From assembly GCF_003671715.1 (NCBI RefSeq), contig NZ_RAIF01000006.1, forward strand, positions 304,285 through 368,284: 64,000 bases of DNA. The letters are read 5' to 3'. Each line of letters starts with the position of its first letter. The stretch's first letter is position 1. Both the position numbers and the translations under genes were made by a program. Below the pieces are notes generated by a model. The model saw nothing but the letters and a program-made list of their open reading frames with translations. It had not been told where the DNA came from and did no database searches. This DNA is from Streptomyces sp. E2N166. GTDB taxonomy: Bacteria > Actinomycetota > Actinomycetes > Streptomycetales > Streptomycetaceae. Positions 35,584-43,665 of the stretch are shown here, one piece after another.

Positions 35584-36651
35584 TCAGAGGTCGGCACGCA
35601 GCGGTTCCCCCACTTCGTGCATGTGCCGCAGGGCCTGACGGTAGGCGTCGATGAGACCGGTCTCCGTGTAGGGGATCCCGAGGTCGCGGCAGTGGGCCTT
35701 CACCATGGACCGGGCGAGTTTCAAGTGGGGGCGGGGCATGCTGGGGAACAGGTGGTGCTCGATCTGGTAGTTGAGGCCGCCGAGAAACCAGTCGGTGAGG
35801 ACGGTGCCCCTGATGTTGCGGGAGGTGAGGACCTGGCGTCGCAGGTGTCCCCACTTCTCGCCGTCGGGGTCGGGCATGTCCATTCCCTTGTGGTTGGGCG
35901 CGAAGGCCATGCCCAGGTGCAGCCCGAACAGGGCGTGGTGGAGCGCGGCGAAGACGAGCGCGTGCGCGAGCGGCATGGTCGTCAGGAGCAGGGTGGCGTA
36001 CCCGGCGATGTGGGCGACGAGGAGCGCGCCCTCGACCAGGCGCTCGCGGCCGGCCTGACGGCGCAGGTCCTGGAAGCCGTGGACCTTCAGGGCGAGGCCT
36101 TCGAGCAGGGTGAGGGGGAAGAAGAGCCATGCCTGGTGTCGGGTGAGCCGGCCGCGGAAGCCCGTGCGCGTGGCGGCCTGCTCACTGGTGAAGACGAGGA
36201 CGTCGGCGGCGACGTCGGGGTCCTTGTCGATGTGGTTGGGGTTGGCGTGATGGCGGTTGTGCTTGTCGTTCCACCACGCGTAGCTCATGCCGAGCAGCAG
36301 GTTGCCGTGGATGAGTCCGATGCGGCGGTTCGTGGCGCGGTTGCCGCTGATCTGTGCATGGCCCGCGTCGTGGCCGATGAACGCCGTGCGGGCGCTCAGG
36401 ACCGCGAGGGCGGGAGCGAGAGCGAGTACCCACCACGAAGCGCCGGTGAGTGCCATGCCGGTGACGACGGCGGCCAGGCCGAGCGAGTTGGTCACCATGG
36501 TGCGTGCGTACCAGCCGGTGCGCCGTTCGAGCAGCTGCTGTCCCTTGACATCGCGCAGCAGGGGTGTGAACTCGCTGCCCGTGTCCGGTGGGGTTTGACT
36601 CGCCGTGGCCCGCTCGGGGTGCGGCGGAGCGGTTTCGCCGGCCAAGGACAT
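35584..36651 (-). CDS. Membrane fatty acid desaturase
   Basis: 355 residues from ATG 36651 behind GGAG. The three histidine boxes of membrane di-iron desaturases are clear: AFIGHDAGH (HxxxH, near 94), WNDKHNRHHANPNHIDKDPD (HxxHH, near 130) and LNYQIEHHLFPSMPRPHLKL (QxEHH, near 298). Hydrophobic helices lie between them. It would insert a double bond into acyl chains in the membrane using oxygen and an electron donor. The gene directly precedes the two-component system on the same strand, the same order as des-desK-desR in Bacillus subtilis. Confidence 0.92.
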   Translation of the reverse strand: MSLAGETAPPHPERATASQTPPDTGSEFTPLLRDVKGQQLLERRTGWYARTMVTNSLGLAAVVTGMALTGASWWVLALAPALAVLSARTAFIGHDAGHAQISGNRATNRRIGLIHGNLLLGMSYAWWNDKHNRHHANPNHIDKDPDVAADVLVFTSEQAATRTGFRGRLTRHQAWLFFPLTLLEGLALKVHGFQDLRRQAGRERLVEGALLVAHIAGYATLLLTTMPLAHALVFAALHHALFGLHLGMAFAPNHKGMDMPDPDGEKWGHLRRQVLTSRNIRGTVLTDWFLGGLNYQIEHHLFPSMPRPHLKLARSMVKAHCRDLGIPYTETGLIDAYRQALRHMHEVGEPLRADL

Positions 36652-36797
36652 GGGTGTACTCCAGTGTTCGGTGGGGTGGGTGCCGAATGGGGCGGGTGGT
36701 TCGTCAGCCCGGCCGGGAAGGACGTACGGGTCCGGCGTGTCGACGGGTCATGGAGCCGTCACCCGGCCACGGTGGTACGGCGGTGCCCGTACGCCAC

Positions 36798-38009
36798 TCA
36801 CGCGGCGAGCGCGAAGCAGGCGAAGCCCGCCGCGAGCACGCCCGCGGCCGCGCGGCGGGTCCTGCCGACGCGGTCCCACGGAGTCTCCAGGGGCCGCGCG
36901 AATTTCGCGATCGCCACCAACAGCCCCGCGAAGAGCGGCATCCAGGCCATCCGCGCGAGGATCCATCCGGCCGTGTCCGGCGCGGTGGTCAGGCCGGGGA
37001 ACTCGCCGAAGTACGAGGCGGGGACCGCGGCGGCGAGCATCGCCGTCTGGTGCCAGCACAGTATCGTCATCGCGGACAGGTTGACGACCACGACCGGGGC
37101 CCACAGGGCGGGACGCCGGAGCAGCCGGGCCAGCCGGTCGCGCAGCAGGATCGCCGCACCGGACTGGGCGGCGGCGAGCGCGAGGACCAGCAGGGACGGC
37201 GGGTGGGAGTTGGTACGGGACGTGCCGGGCACGCCCACCATCGACGCCGGGTAGTGGAAGGCGAGCAGCAGGGTGGCGAACAGGGCCGCGCCGCCCGCGA
37301 GCAGCAGCCACGCCTCGCGGCGGCCCAGCCGCTTGTCCGCCCAGGACACGCCCAACTGGTAGGCGAACATCCAGCCCGGAAGCAGATTGAGCAGACTCAA
37401 CCAGGTCGGCATCGCGTCCGCGTACGGCCCGTAACGCAGGAAGTCGACCACCGCGACCGAGCCGAGCAGCGGGGCCGCGGACCAGAAGCCGAGGCGCCGC
37501 GAGGCGCGGAGACAGTACGGCGTGAGGGCCGTGATCACGGCGTAGACGCCGACGAACCACAAGGGCTGGACGACCAGTGTCGACGCGGTGTGCAGGGTGG
37601 CGGCCGGAACGCCGAGGCCGTAATGCAGGATGGGAAGCAGCAGCGCCCATACGGCGGTGACGCCGAGGACCGGGCGGCCCAGGCGGGTGAGCCGGCCGGT
37701 GATCCACTCGTGGGCCGAGCCCTTGCGGCGCCGGTAGGAGAGGTACGAGGAGTAGCCGCCGACCAGGAAGAAGACGCCCAGCATCTGGAGGATCCAGCCG
37801 GCCGGGGCCAGCGCGCCGAAGGTGGTCAGCGGGCTGGCGTTGTGCAGGCCGCCGCCGGTGTCGAGGGTGAAGCCGCCGATCAGCCAGTGGCCGGTCGGGA
37901 CGGCCAGGAGCGCCAGTGCGCGCAGGCCGTCGATGGCGCGGTCGCGGTGGGCGGGGGTCCGGTCGTCGATCCTGGCGATGAGCTTCGCGAGCTTCGTGGG
38001 TGTCTTCAT
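36798..38009 (-). CDS. Acyltransferase 3 family integral membrane protein
   Basis: 403 residues from ATG 38009, overlapping the hydrolase stop as TGATG. It has about ten membrane segments. RDRAIDGLRALALLAVPTGH carries the Arg and His of the acyltransferase-3 N-terminal motif, followed by GVFFLVGGYSSYLSYRRRKG. The family transfers acetyl or other acyl groups to membrane-side carbohydrates, peptides or lipids. Translation is coupled to a secreted alpha/beta hydrolase, which suggests that both act on the same extracytoplasmic material. Confidence 0.85.
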   Translation of the reverse strand: MKTPTKLAKLIARIDDRTPAHRDRAIDGLRALALLAVPTGHWLIGGFTLDTGGGLHNASPLTTFGALAPAGWILQMLGVFFLVGGYSSYLSYRRRKGSAHEWITGRLTRLGRPVLGVTAVWALLLPILHYGLGVPAATLHTASTLVVQPLWFVGVYAVITALTPYCLRASRRLGFWSAAPLLGSVAVVDFLRYGPYADAMPTWLSLLNLLPGWMFAYQLGVSWADKRLGRREAWLLLAGGAALFATLLLAFHYPASMVGVPGTSRTNSHPPSLLVLALAAAQSGAAILLRDRLARLLRRPALWAPVVVVNLSAMTILCWHQTAMLAAAVPASYFGEFPGLTTAPDTAGWILARMAWMPLFAGLLVAIAKFARPLETPWDRVGRTRRAAAGVLAAGFACFALAA

Positions 38010-38983
38010 CACAGGTCTCCCCCGGCGATCGCCGCGAACGCGGTCAGGGTGGAGGTGCCGGTAGTGAAGTACGCGTCGTGCGCGGGGACGTCGTCGGCGG
38101 GCAGGACGGTCGCGCCGAAGCCGGACGAGGTGGGGTCCGCGCCGTGGCCCAGGCCCAGGATCTCGACGTTGGGGACGCGGTCGATCCAGTCGTCCGGGGA
38201 CTTGGCCGCCCATACGTGGGCATCGGTGTCGAGGGCGGTGACGTTGTCGGCGCGCATGCCGGGCGAGCCCACGACGACGATGTCGCTCGCGTCGGCGTCG
38301 GGGGCGGCGAGGCCGCAGACCACCGAGCCGTAGCTGTGGCAGAAGAGGGCGGGGGCGGGGAGGCCGGCCGCGTCCATGCCGTCGGTGAAGCGGGTGAGGC
38401 GCTCGGCGCCGGTCTCGGCGAGCCGGCCCGTCGCCAGGTCGGGCCCGATGCCGGAGGGGGTTGTGTAGCCGGCCCAGGCGATGACGGCCGTGTCGTCGCT
38501 CGCCTCCGCCCGGAGGTCGGCGGCCCACTGTGCCGTACGGTCGAACGTCGAGATGTCGATGTCCGACCCGGGGACGATCACCGAGACGTGGGTGGCGTTC
38601 TCCAGGTCGCCCACGACCTGCGCGATCAGGCCGCGGCCGCGTGGGTCGTACGCCAGGACCTGGTCGCCTGCCGGGGCGTTGGCCTGGTGTCGGAGGTGCA
38701 CGGGGGCGCCGTCGAGGTTGCCCACCACGGTGGGGTGGTGCTCGACGAGTCGCTGTTGCTGAACGTCGGTCAGGTCGGCGAAGAACGCCGCCACTTCGGC
38801 GGGGGCGGCCGTGGTGGGGTCCGGTAGCTCCTTCCCCAGGGAGGCGTCCGCCAGCCAGGCGGCGGTGCCGGGGAGCGGACCGCTGGGCGCGCTCGCGCTG
38901 CCCGCCGAGGCCCAGCCCGCCGTGCTGCCGACCAGCAGTGCGGTCAGTACGGCAGTGGTCAGGGTCTTCCTGAAGCGGCGCAT
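38009..38983 (-). CDS. Exported alpha/beta hydrolase (DUF1023 type)
   Basis: 324 residues from ATG 38983 behind AGGGAGACGG. A signal peptide (RRFRKTLTTAVLTALLVGST) ends near an A-S-A site. The hydrolase core shows THVSVIVPGSDIDISTFDRT, then the nucleophile elbow PALFCHSYGSVVCGLAAPD (C-H-S-Y-G-S) and VVVGSPGMRADNV. The order fits DUF1023 alpha/beta hydrolases, which are common in Streptomyces. Substrate unknown, probably an ester or amide at the cell surface. Promoter element B lies about 65-120 bases upstream. Confidence 0.85.
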   Translation of the reverse strand: MRRFRKTLTTAVLTALLVGSTAGWASAGSASAPSGPLPGTAAWLADASLGKELPDPTTAAPAEVAAFFADLTDVQQQRLVEHHPTVVGNLDGAPVHLRHQANAPAGDQVLAYDPRGRGLIAQVVGDLENATHVSVIVPGSDIDISTFDRTAQWAADLRAEASDDTAVIAWAGYTTPSGIGPDLATGRLAETGAERLTRFTDGMDAAGLPAPALFCHSYGSVVCGLAAPDADASDIVVVGSPGMRADNVTALDTDAHVWAAKSPDDWIDRVPNVEILGLGHGADPTSSGFGATVLPADDVPAHDAYFTTGTSTLTAFAAIAGGDL

Positions 38984-39047
38984 CCGTCCGTCTCCCTCTG
39001 TCTCGTCCGTGGTGACGGGGAGGAAGGTAGGAAGGCGGTTGGAGGCT

Positions 39048-39106
39048 GGGCGTCACGCTGGGGAGGCAAGTCGGGGGTGATACCTCGGTAGGGGGTGGGG
39101 GAGATG
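39048..39106 (-). promoter_or_regulatory. Promoter-region element B, with TACCTCGGTA (39081-39090)
   Basis: An ungapped copy of the element at 33272-33330. It begins GGGCGTCA and ends in TACCTCGGTAGGGGGTGG. The inner palindrome is imperfect here (one mismatch). It precedes the hydrolase-acyltransferase operon by about the same distance as element A precedes the ABC exporter operon. This supports control of both by the same DNA-binding protein. Confidence 0.6.
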
Positions 39107-39307
39107 TGGTTGCGACGGCTGGAGGCCGTCGACCCGTTCACCCACACCTGGCTCGCCCACCAGCTTCGCGACGACTACTGGAAGCACGGCAGCGTCTGCG
39201 AGGACTGTTCCGCGATCAACGCCGCCGTCGCCACCGTCTACCCCGAACTGCCGGGCCGCTGGGTCGGCGACCCCGGTCCGTCGGCACACTTTCGCCTCCG
39301 GCGTTAG
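39095..39307 (+). pseudogene. CocE/NonD-family hydrolase, fragment
   Basis: A 70-codon frame, ending in TAG 39305-39307, reads AVDPFTHTWLAHQLRDDYWK and HGSVCEDCSAI. This is a characteristic stretch of X-Pro dipeptidyl-peptidase/CocE hydrolases (normally over 500 residues), immediately before their third domain. It also covers part of promoter element B. Neither catalytic half is present, so it is a leftover rather than a gene. Confidence 0.55.
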
Positions 39308-39348
39308 GATCGGCAACCGGTGTCCGACGCGCACTGGAGGGAACCGAC

Positions 39349-39852
39349 GTGGTCGGCCGGGTGGAACTGCGGCAGGTGGACGAGGCGAGCCTTGAGGAAC
39401 TCCTCGCCGTGGCCGTCGAGGACGCGGAGCCCGAGGAGGTCATGCCTCCTGTGGCCGGTCCACCCGGGTGGACGCCGATACGGCAGGAAGCCTTCCGGGC
39501 GTGGCACCGCGCTCGGCGCCCTGGACTGGCCGGCCCGCTGGGGGAATCCACCTTCGCGATCGTCCACGAGGGGAGGGCAGTGGGGTCGGCCCGGCTGGCT
39601 GTCCGGGGTAGCCGGGAAGTCCTGGAGACGGGCATGTGGCTCGCCCGTTCCCAACGCGGGCGCGGGGTAGGCGGTGCCGCACTCCGTTTGCTCCTCGGCG
39701 AAGCCGCCGAGGCCGGTGCGCGGTCCGTGGTCGCGGACACCACGGTGCACAACACAGCCGCACTCGCGGCGTTGCGCGGCAACGGCGCAACGCTCGTCCC
39801 GAGTGAGGACACCGCCGATGTCCACGCCGAGTTGAGGCCGGAGCGGAGCTGA
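39349..39852 (+). CDS. GNAT-family N-acetyltransferase
   Basis: 167 residues, starting at GTG 39349 behind GGAGGGAA. Motif A is TGMWLARSQRGRGVGGAALR (R-G-R-G-V-G-G pyrophosphate loop). The following LLLGEAAEAGARSVVADTTV and HNTAALAALRGNGATLVPSE are the typical later strand and helix with the family Asn. It acetylates an unknown amine in the cytoplasm. It converges on the TetR gene, with 11 bases between the two stops. Confidence 0.8.
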   Translation: MVGRVELRQVDEASLEELLAVAVEDAEPEEVMPPVAGPPGWTPIRQEAFRAWHRARRPGLAGPLGESTFAIVHEGRAVGSARLAVRGSREVLETGMWLARSQRGRGVGGAALRLLLGEAAEAGARSVVADTTVHNTAALAALRGNGATLVPSEDTADVHAELRPERS

Positions 39853-39863
39853 GGCGGGAGCGG

Positions 39864-40490
39864 TCACTCGGTGGTCGTCCGGGATGAGCCGCAGGCTGGG
39901 CGGTGCCGGCCGATGATCCCCTCGACGATCGTCATCAGTCGCTTCCCCGCCTGATCGATGCTCCCGTTCTGTGTGCTGACCTGAGCACCTTCGAGTACGA
40001 AGGTGATCTCGGCCGCGGTCTGCTCGGGGTCGGGCAGCCCGGCAGCGGCGCACAGGGCGAGGAGTCTCCGGGTCTGACGGGCCTTGTGCTCCTCGATCAC
40101 CTGCCGTGCGGGATGGGAGCGGTCGGGCAGTTCGGCGATGGAGTTGATGAACGGGCAGCCCCGGTGCGAGATCGCCGGCAGTCCCTCGGCGATGAAGCGG
40201 GCCAGGGCCAGGATCTGGTCTGCGGGTCGGCCGGGGTGTTCGGCCTCGGCCCGGTCGAAGGCCGCCTGATAGTCGGCGGCGACGATCCGCAACCACTCGG
40301 CGACCAGCGCGTCCTTGGTTTCGAAGTGCCGGTAGATCGCCATCTTGGTGGTCTCGGCCCGCTCGGCGATCGCCTGGACGCCCACCCGCCGGATCCCCTC
40401 GCTCTGGAAGAGTTCCTCCGCCGCGTCGAGGATGCGCTCCCGGGGCGGCAGTTTCGCCACCCTGCTCGGCCTTCTGCCGGTCGATGCCAT
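39864..40490 (-). CDS. TetR-family transcriptional regulator
   Basis: 208 residues from ATG 40490 behind GGAG. The N-terminal helix-turn-helix is complete: RERILDAAEELFQSEGIRRV, GVQAIAERAETTKMAIYRHF and ETKDALVAEWLR. The C-terminal ligand domain (TetR_C_11-like) includes ISHRGCPFINSIAELPDRSH and LRL-type helices. It is divergently oriented to the amidase gene, and the 129-base space between them holds a clear inverted repeat. Autoregulation and control of the amidase promoter are therefore likely. Confidence 0.9.
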   Translation of the reverse strand: MASTGRRPSRVAKLPPRERILDAAEELFQSEGIRRVGVQAIAERAETTKMAIYRHFETKDALVAEWLRIVAADYQAAFDRAEAEHPGRPADQILALARFIAEGLPAISHRGCPFINSIAELPDRSHPARQVIEEHKARQTRRLLALCAAAGLPDPEQTAAEITFVLEGAQVSTQNGSIDQAGKRLMTIVEGIIGRHRPACGSSRTTTE

Positions 40491-40558
40491 GACCACTCCG
40501 TGACGTCCCGTCGGTCGCGGGCTCCCCATCACTGCTACGGTACCAGTCCGTTCCACGC

Positions 40559-40594
40559 GATACCGTTGAGTATCATTAGGTACCCAACGGTATC
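40559..40594. promoter_or_regulatory. Candidate TetR operator: 10-bp inverted repeat
   Basis: GATACCGTTG (40559-40568) is exactly inverted as CAACGGTATC (40585-40594) with a 16-base spacer. A related half-site, CTACGGTACC, lies at about 40536-40545. The repeat sits between the TetR gene and the divergent amidase gene, right before the amidase ribosome site. Confidence 0.7.
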
Positions 40595-40619
40595 GACCTA
40601 CCTTCCACCGGGAGTGCCA

Positions 40620-41687
40620 GTGAGAGCTGCCGAGTACGTGGATTTCGACGCGGTCGGGCTCGCGGAGCTCGTGACCAACGGAGAGGTGACACCTGCCGAA
40701 CTGACGGCAGCCGCGCTCGATGCGGCGGAGGCGGTCAACGGCCGGATCAACGCTGTCGTGGAGACCTGGCCGGCCGACAGCGAGCCCCACCCGGGCAGTT
40801 CGCCGCTGGCCGGAGTGCCATTCCTGATCAAGGACATCGGAGTCTCCATGGCCGGGAGGCGAACGGAGCTGGGCAGCCGTCTCGCGGCCGGCAACGTCGC
40901 CCGCACCGACTCCGCCCTGATGCTGCGATTTCGTCGGGCCGGCCTCGTGACGTTCGGGCGTACCGCGACTCCGGAGTTGGCCTACAGCATCACGACGGAA
41001 CCGGAGCTGTACGGTCCGACCCGCAATCCGTGGGACCCGGAGCGGAGCGCGGGCGGATCCAGCGGAGGCGCGGGCGCGGCCGTCGCTGCCGGGGTGGTCC
41101 CGGTCGCACACGCCACCGACGCGGCCGGCTCACTCCGCATACCCGCCGCCCACAACGGCCTCTTCGGGCTGAAGCCCACCCGGGGCCGGGTCTCGATGGG
41201 CCCCGAGGCCGACGAGGTCTTCAGCGGGCTCGCCGTGCACGGCAGCGTCAGCCGTACCGTTCGCGACAGCGCGGCACTGCTCGACCAGATCCGCGGCCCC
41301 GAACCGGGTGATCCCTACTTCGCCCAACAGCCGTCCCGGCCCTACGCGGAGGAAGTCACCCGCCATCCGGGCTCGCTGCGGATCGGTGTCCTCGCCCAGG
41401 CATGGGGTGGACGCCGCACCACCACGCCAGTGGCGGACGCTCTCGCTCGCACCGTAGGTCTGCTGGAATCCCTCGGCCACCGGGTGGCAGAGGTCGAGGT
41501 CGGCCTCGGGGCGGACTGGGAGGAGTTCGTCCTGGCCAACGCCCGTCTGTTGACAGCGAACCTCGCGGCCTCGGTCGACGGGCTGGCCGCCGCCTCCGGC
41601 CGGCCTGTCGATTCCTCGACCCTCGAGCCGGTGACCCTGGCCGGCTACCACTACGGGCAGCGGGTCAGTGCCCGGAACGGGAACTGA
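40620..41687 (+). CDS. Amidase-signature family protein, C-terminally truncated
   Basis: 355 residues from GTG 40620 behind GGGAGT. Catalytic parts are present: [20 protein letters not shown] with the Lys, [20 protein letters not shown] with the cis-Ser, and [20 protein letters not shown] with the nucleophile Ser. Amidases of this family (AtzF/fatty-acid-amide type) usually have 450-500 residues. Here the frame ends soon after [16 protein letters not shown], so the last quarter is missing. The catalytic triad is intact, but folding and activity are doubtful. Regulated with the divergent TetR gene by inference. Confidence 0.7.
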   Translation: MRAAEYVDFDAVGLAELVTNGEVTPAELTAAALDAAEAVNGRINAVVETWPADSEPHPGSSPLAGVPFLIKDIGVSMAGRRTELGSRLAAGNVARTDSALMLRFRRAGLVTFGRTATPELAYSITTEPELYGPTRNPWDPERSAGGSSGGAGAAVAAGVVPVAHATDAAGSLRIPAAHNGLFGLKPTRGRVSMGPEADEVFSGLAVHGSVSRTVRDSAALLDQIRGPEPGDPYFAQQPSRPYAEEVTRHPGSLRIGVLAQAWGGRRTTTPVADALARTVGLLESLGHRVAEVEVGLGADWEEFVLANARLLTANLAASVDGLAAASGRPVDSSTLEPVTLAGYHYGQRVSARNGN

Positions 41688-41793
41688 CGTCGCTGTCCCG
41701 GCACTTCGTCGCTTCGCGAGCGGCGGGCGGTCGAGGCCATCACAGTGCCTCGTGCGCTCGCCCTTCCGCTCCGGCCGTCGATTTCACGCTTCC

Positions 41794-42126
41794 CTACCAC
41801 CGGGCCGGCGCTCGGCCGTCGACGTACGTCGCCACCACCTGGACGACGGCCTGTTCCACGACGGCGAGCACCTCGTCGATCCGCGTGCGGCCCGCGATGC
41901 TCGGGGTGTTCTGCTTGAGCCCGGTCCAGGCCAGGTGGACATGGGCGTCGATGAACCCGGGCAGCACGGTCGCGCCCTGGAGGTCAACCACCTCACGTGC
42001 GGGCAGGGAGGTCACCGCCTCGTCCAGGCCGACGATCCGGCCCCGCCAGACACCCAGGTCGTGGGCGACGGGGTGGTCGGGGTCCATGGTGAGGAAGCGG
42101 GCGTTCGTCAGTCTGGCGCACAGCAT
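41794..42126 (-). pseudogene. Metal-dependent amidohydrolase (YtcJ-like), N-terminal fragment
   Basis: 110 residues, starting at ATG 42126 seven bases after the cchK stop. LCARLTNARFLTMDPDHPVA and VVDLQGATVLPGFIDAHVHL (with the H-x-H metal motif), then AWTGLKQ, are clearly the first part of an amidohydrolase of about 500 residues. The frame ends in DGRAPARW, and all later metal ligands are missing. Its own ribosome site is not evident, so it may be read from the cchK message. Convergent to the equally truncated amidase. Confidence 0.7.
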
Positions 42127-42132
42127 CGGGCG

Positions 42133-42345
42133 TCAGGCGTCCATGGCCTCGACGAGGGAACGGGGGCGCAGGTCCTTCCAGTTGGCCTCGACGAACTCCA
42201 GACAGGCGGCTCGGCCGTTCTCCTCGAAGGCGATCGTCCACCCTCCGGGCACCTCGGCGAAGGACGGCCAGAGCGAGTACTGGCCCTCGTCGTTCACGAG
42301 GACCAGGAAACGGCCGTCGGCGTCGTCGAAGGGGTTGGTGCTCAT
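42133..42345 (-). CDS. cchK: MbtH-like protein of the coelichelin cluster
   Basis: 70 residues. [20 protein letters not shown], then [20 protein letters not shown] and a W-K-D-L-R-P-R-S-L end are the full MbtH family pattern with its conserved Trp residues. MbtH proteins bind and activate NRPS adenylation domains, here presumably those of CchH. The gene lies at the edge of the cluster and is divergent from cchJ, sharing the iron box at 42366-42384. In S. coelicolor the homologous gene (SCO0489) holds the same place. It is followed by an amidohydrolase fragment. Confidence 0.92.
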   Translation of the reverse strand: MSTNPFDDADGRFLVLVNDEGQYSLWPSFAEVPGGWTIAFEENGRAACLEFVEANWKDLRPRSLVEAMDA

Positions 42346-42365
42346 CCGCGGTGCCTCCCGAATAA

Positions 42366-42384
42366 TTAGGTTAGGCTCGCCTAA
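42366..42384. promoter_or_regulatory. Iron box (DmdR/IdeR type) between cchK and cchJ
   Basis: TTAGGTTAGGCTCGCCTAA matches the 19-base consensus TTAGGTTAGGCTAACCTAA at 17 positions. It lies 20-50 bases from both divergent starts, so repression by an iron-loaded DmdR-type regulator would cover both genes. Confidence 0.9.
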
Positions 42385-42433
42385 TGGGAAATGAGCTTAG
42401 CCTTCTCACTTTCCGCTCCACAAGGAGACGTTG

Positions 42434-43525
42434 ATGAGGTCGGTGGAGGAAGACACCTTCGCCGCGTTCGGACTGTCCGGCAGCCCCGGCTCCGACGCGT
42501 TCTGGGCGAGTGCGAGGACACCCGCGTCGGTGCCCGACGGCGACGGTTGGGTGACCCTGTTCCTGCGGCGCGGGTCCCAGGCGGCGAGCATCGAATTCGA
42601 GAGCTGGTCGGAGCCGGTGCCCCTGCGCCGGTGGGGCGACACCGACTGCTGGTACGCCGAGGTGCGGATGCCCGCGCGACTGCGGGTGACGTACCGGTTC
42701 CTCGTCGAGGACGCGGCGTACGCCGACCCGTTCAACCCGGTCGGTGCGGGCGGTGACCGGTCCATCGCCGCGACCCCGGACGCCCCGGCCCAGCCGCACT
42801 GGCCGGCGGTCGCCGCCACCGACATCCTGCCCCTCCCCCGCACCCGGCTGCGCTGGGCCGGGGGACGGCTCGGCGGGCGGCGTACCGTGCGTGTCCACCC
42901 GGCGGGCGGCGGTGGGCCCGTGGTCCTGCTGCTCGACGGGGACGACTGGCTGTACCTGCACCCCGCGACGACCGCGTTCGACTCGGCCGTCGCCTGTGGC
43001 GAGCTGCCGCCGGTCACACTCGTCTTCCTTCCGGTCAGGGACAGGACGGGCGAGTTCGGGTGCCGCCCCGAACTGTGGGAGGCGGTCCGGGACGAACTTC
43101 TGCCGCTGGTCGCCGAGTCGGGCGTGCCCGCCGACCGTGACCGGCTGGTGGTCGCGGGGCAGAGCCTCGGCGGGCTGAGCGCGCTGTACGCGGCGCTGGA
43201 GTTCCCGGACCTGGTGTCCCGCGTCGCCTGCCAGTCGGCGTCGTTGTGGTGGACACCGGACGCACAGGATCTGGCGGACCCGTTGAGCGGCCCGGTCGGC
43301 GGTGCCGTCGCCGCGCGCCTGCGGACGCGTCCCGACCTGTCCGGGCTGCGGGTCGCGTTCGACGTGGGGGAGCACGAGACGCGGATGCTCCCCCACTGCG
43401 CCCTGGTGGAGACGCTGACCGAACAGGCCGGCGCCACCGTGCGGGTCTCTCGGTCGGCATCGGACCACGACCGGGCGGGCTGGCGGCACGCCCTGCTGCG
43501 GGATGTCGCCTGGGCTCTCGCCTAG
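42434..43525 (+). CDS. cchJ: Fes-like trilactone/siderophore esterase
   Basis: 363 residues from ATG 42434 behind AAGGAGA. The N-terminal Fes domain (about 1-130) carries LRRWGDTDCWYAEVRMP and LRVTYRFLVEDAAYADPFNP. The C-terminal alpha/beta hydrolase has the nucleophile in DRLVVAGQSLGGLSALYAAL (G-Q-S-L-G-G) and the acid/base end in DHDRAGWRHALLRDV. It is homologous to CchJ (SCO0490). In catecholate systems Fes cleaves the ferric siderophore. Coelichelin has no ester, so CchJ has been proposed to act in release from the NRPS, which lacks a thioesterase. Either role fits the cytoplasmic location. Confidence 0.9.
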   Translation: MRSVEEDTFAAFGLSGSPGSDAFWASARTPASVPDGDGWVTLFLRRGSQAASIEFESWSEPVPLRRWGDTDCWYAEVRMPARLRVTYRFLVEDAAYADPFNPVGAGGDRSIAATPDAPAQPHWPAVAATDILPLPRTRLRWAGGRLGGRRTVRVHPAGGGGPVVLLLDGDDWLYLHPATTAFDSAVACGELPPVTLVFLPVRDRTGEFGCRPELWEAVRDELLPLVAESGVPADRDRLVVAGQSLGGLSALYAALEFPDLVSRVACQSASLWWTPDAQDLADPLSGPVGGAVAARLRTRPDLSGLRVAFDVGEHETRMLPHCALVETLTEQAGATVRVSRSASDHDRAGWRHALLRDVAWALA

Positions 43526-43640
43526 GGTGTCGTCCGGATCCCGCCGGGGTCGCGGGGCCCGGCGCGCACATCCGCGGCGTTGCCGTCGGTTGCAAGGCAC
43601 CGTCGCCCGGAGCCGGCCTGATCCGAGCGACACCCTTGGG

Positions 43641-43665
43641 CGTGGCCCCGGATCACCGGGCCACG
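43641..43665. terminator. Stem-loop between convergent cchJ and cchI
   Basis: CGTGGCCC (43641-43648) pairs with GGGCCACG (43658-43665) around a nine-base loop. It overlaps the stop codon of cchI and lies 115 bases beyond cchJ, so it may end transcription in both directions. Confidence 0.5.

Noticed and set aside
39095-39307. A functional 70-residue protein
   Set aside because: It matches only an internal piece of CocE/NonD hydrolases and overlaps promoter element B, so it is listed as a remnant.
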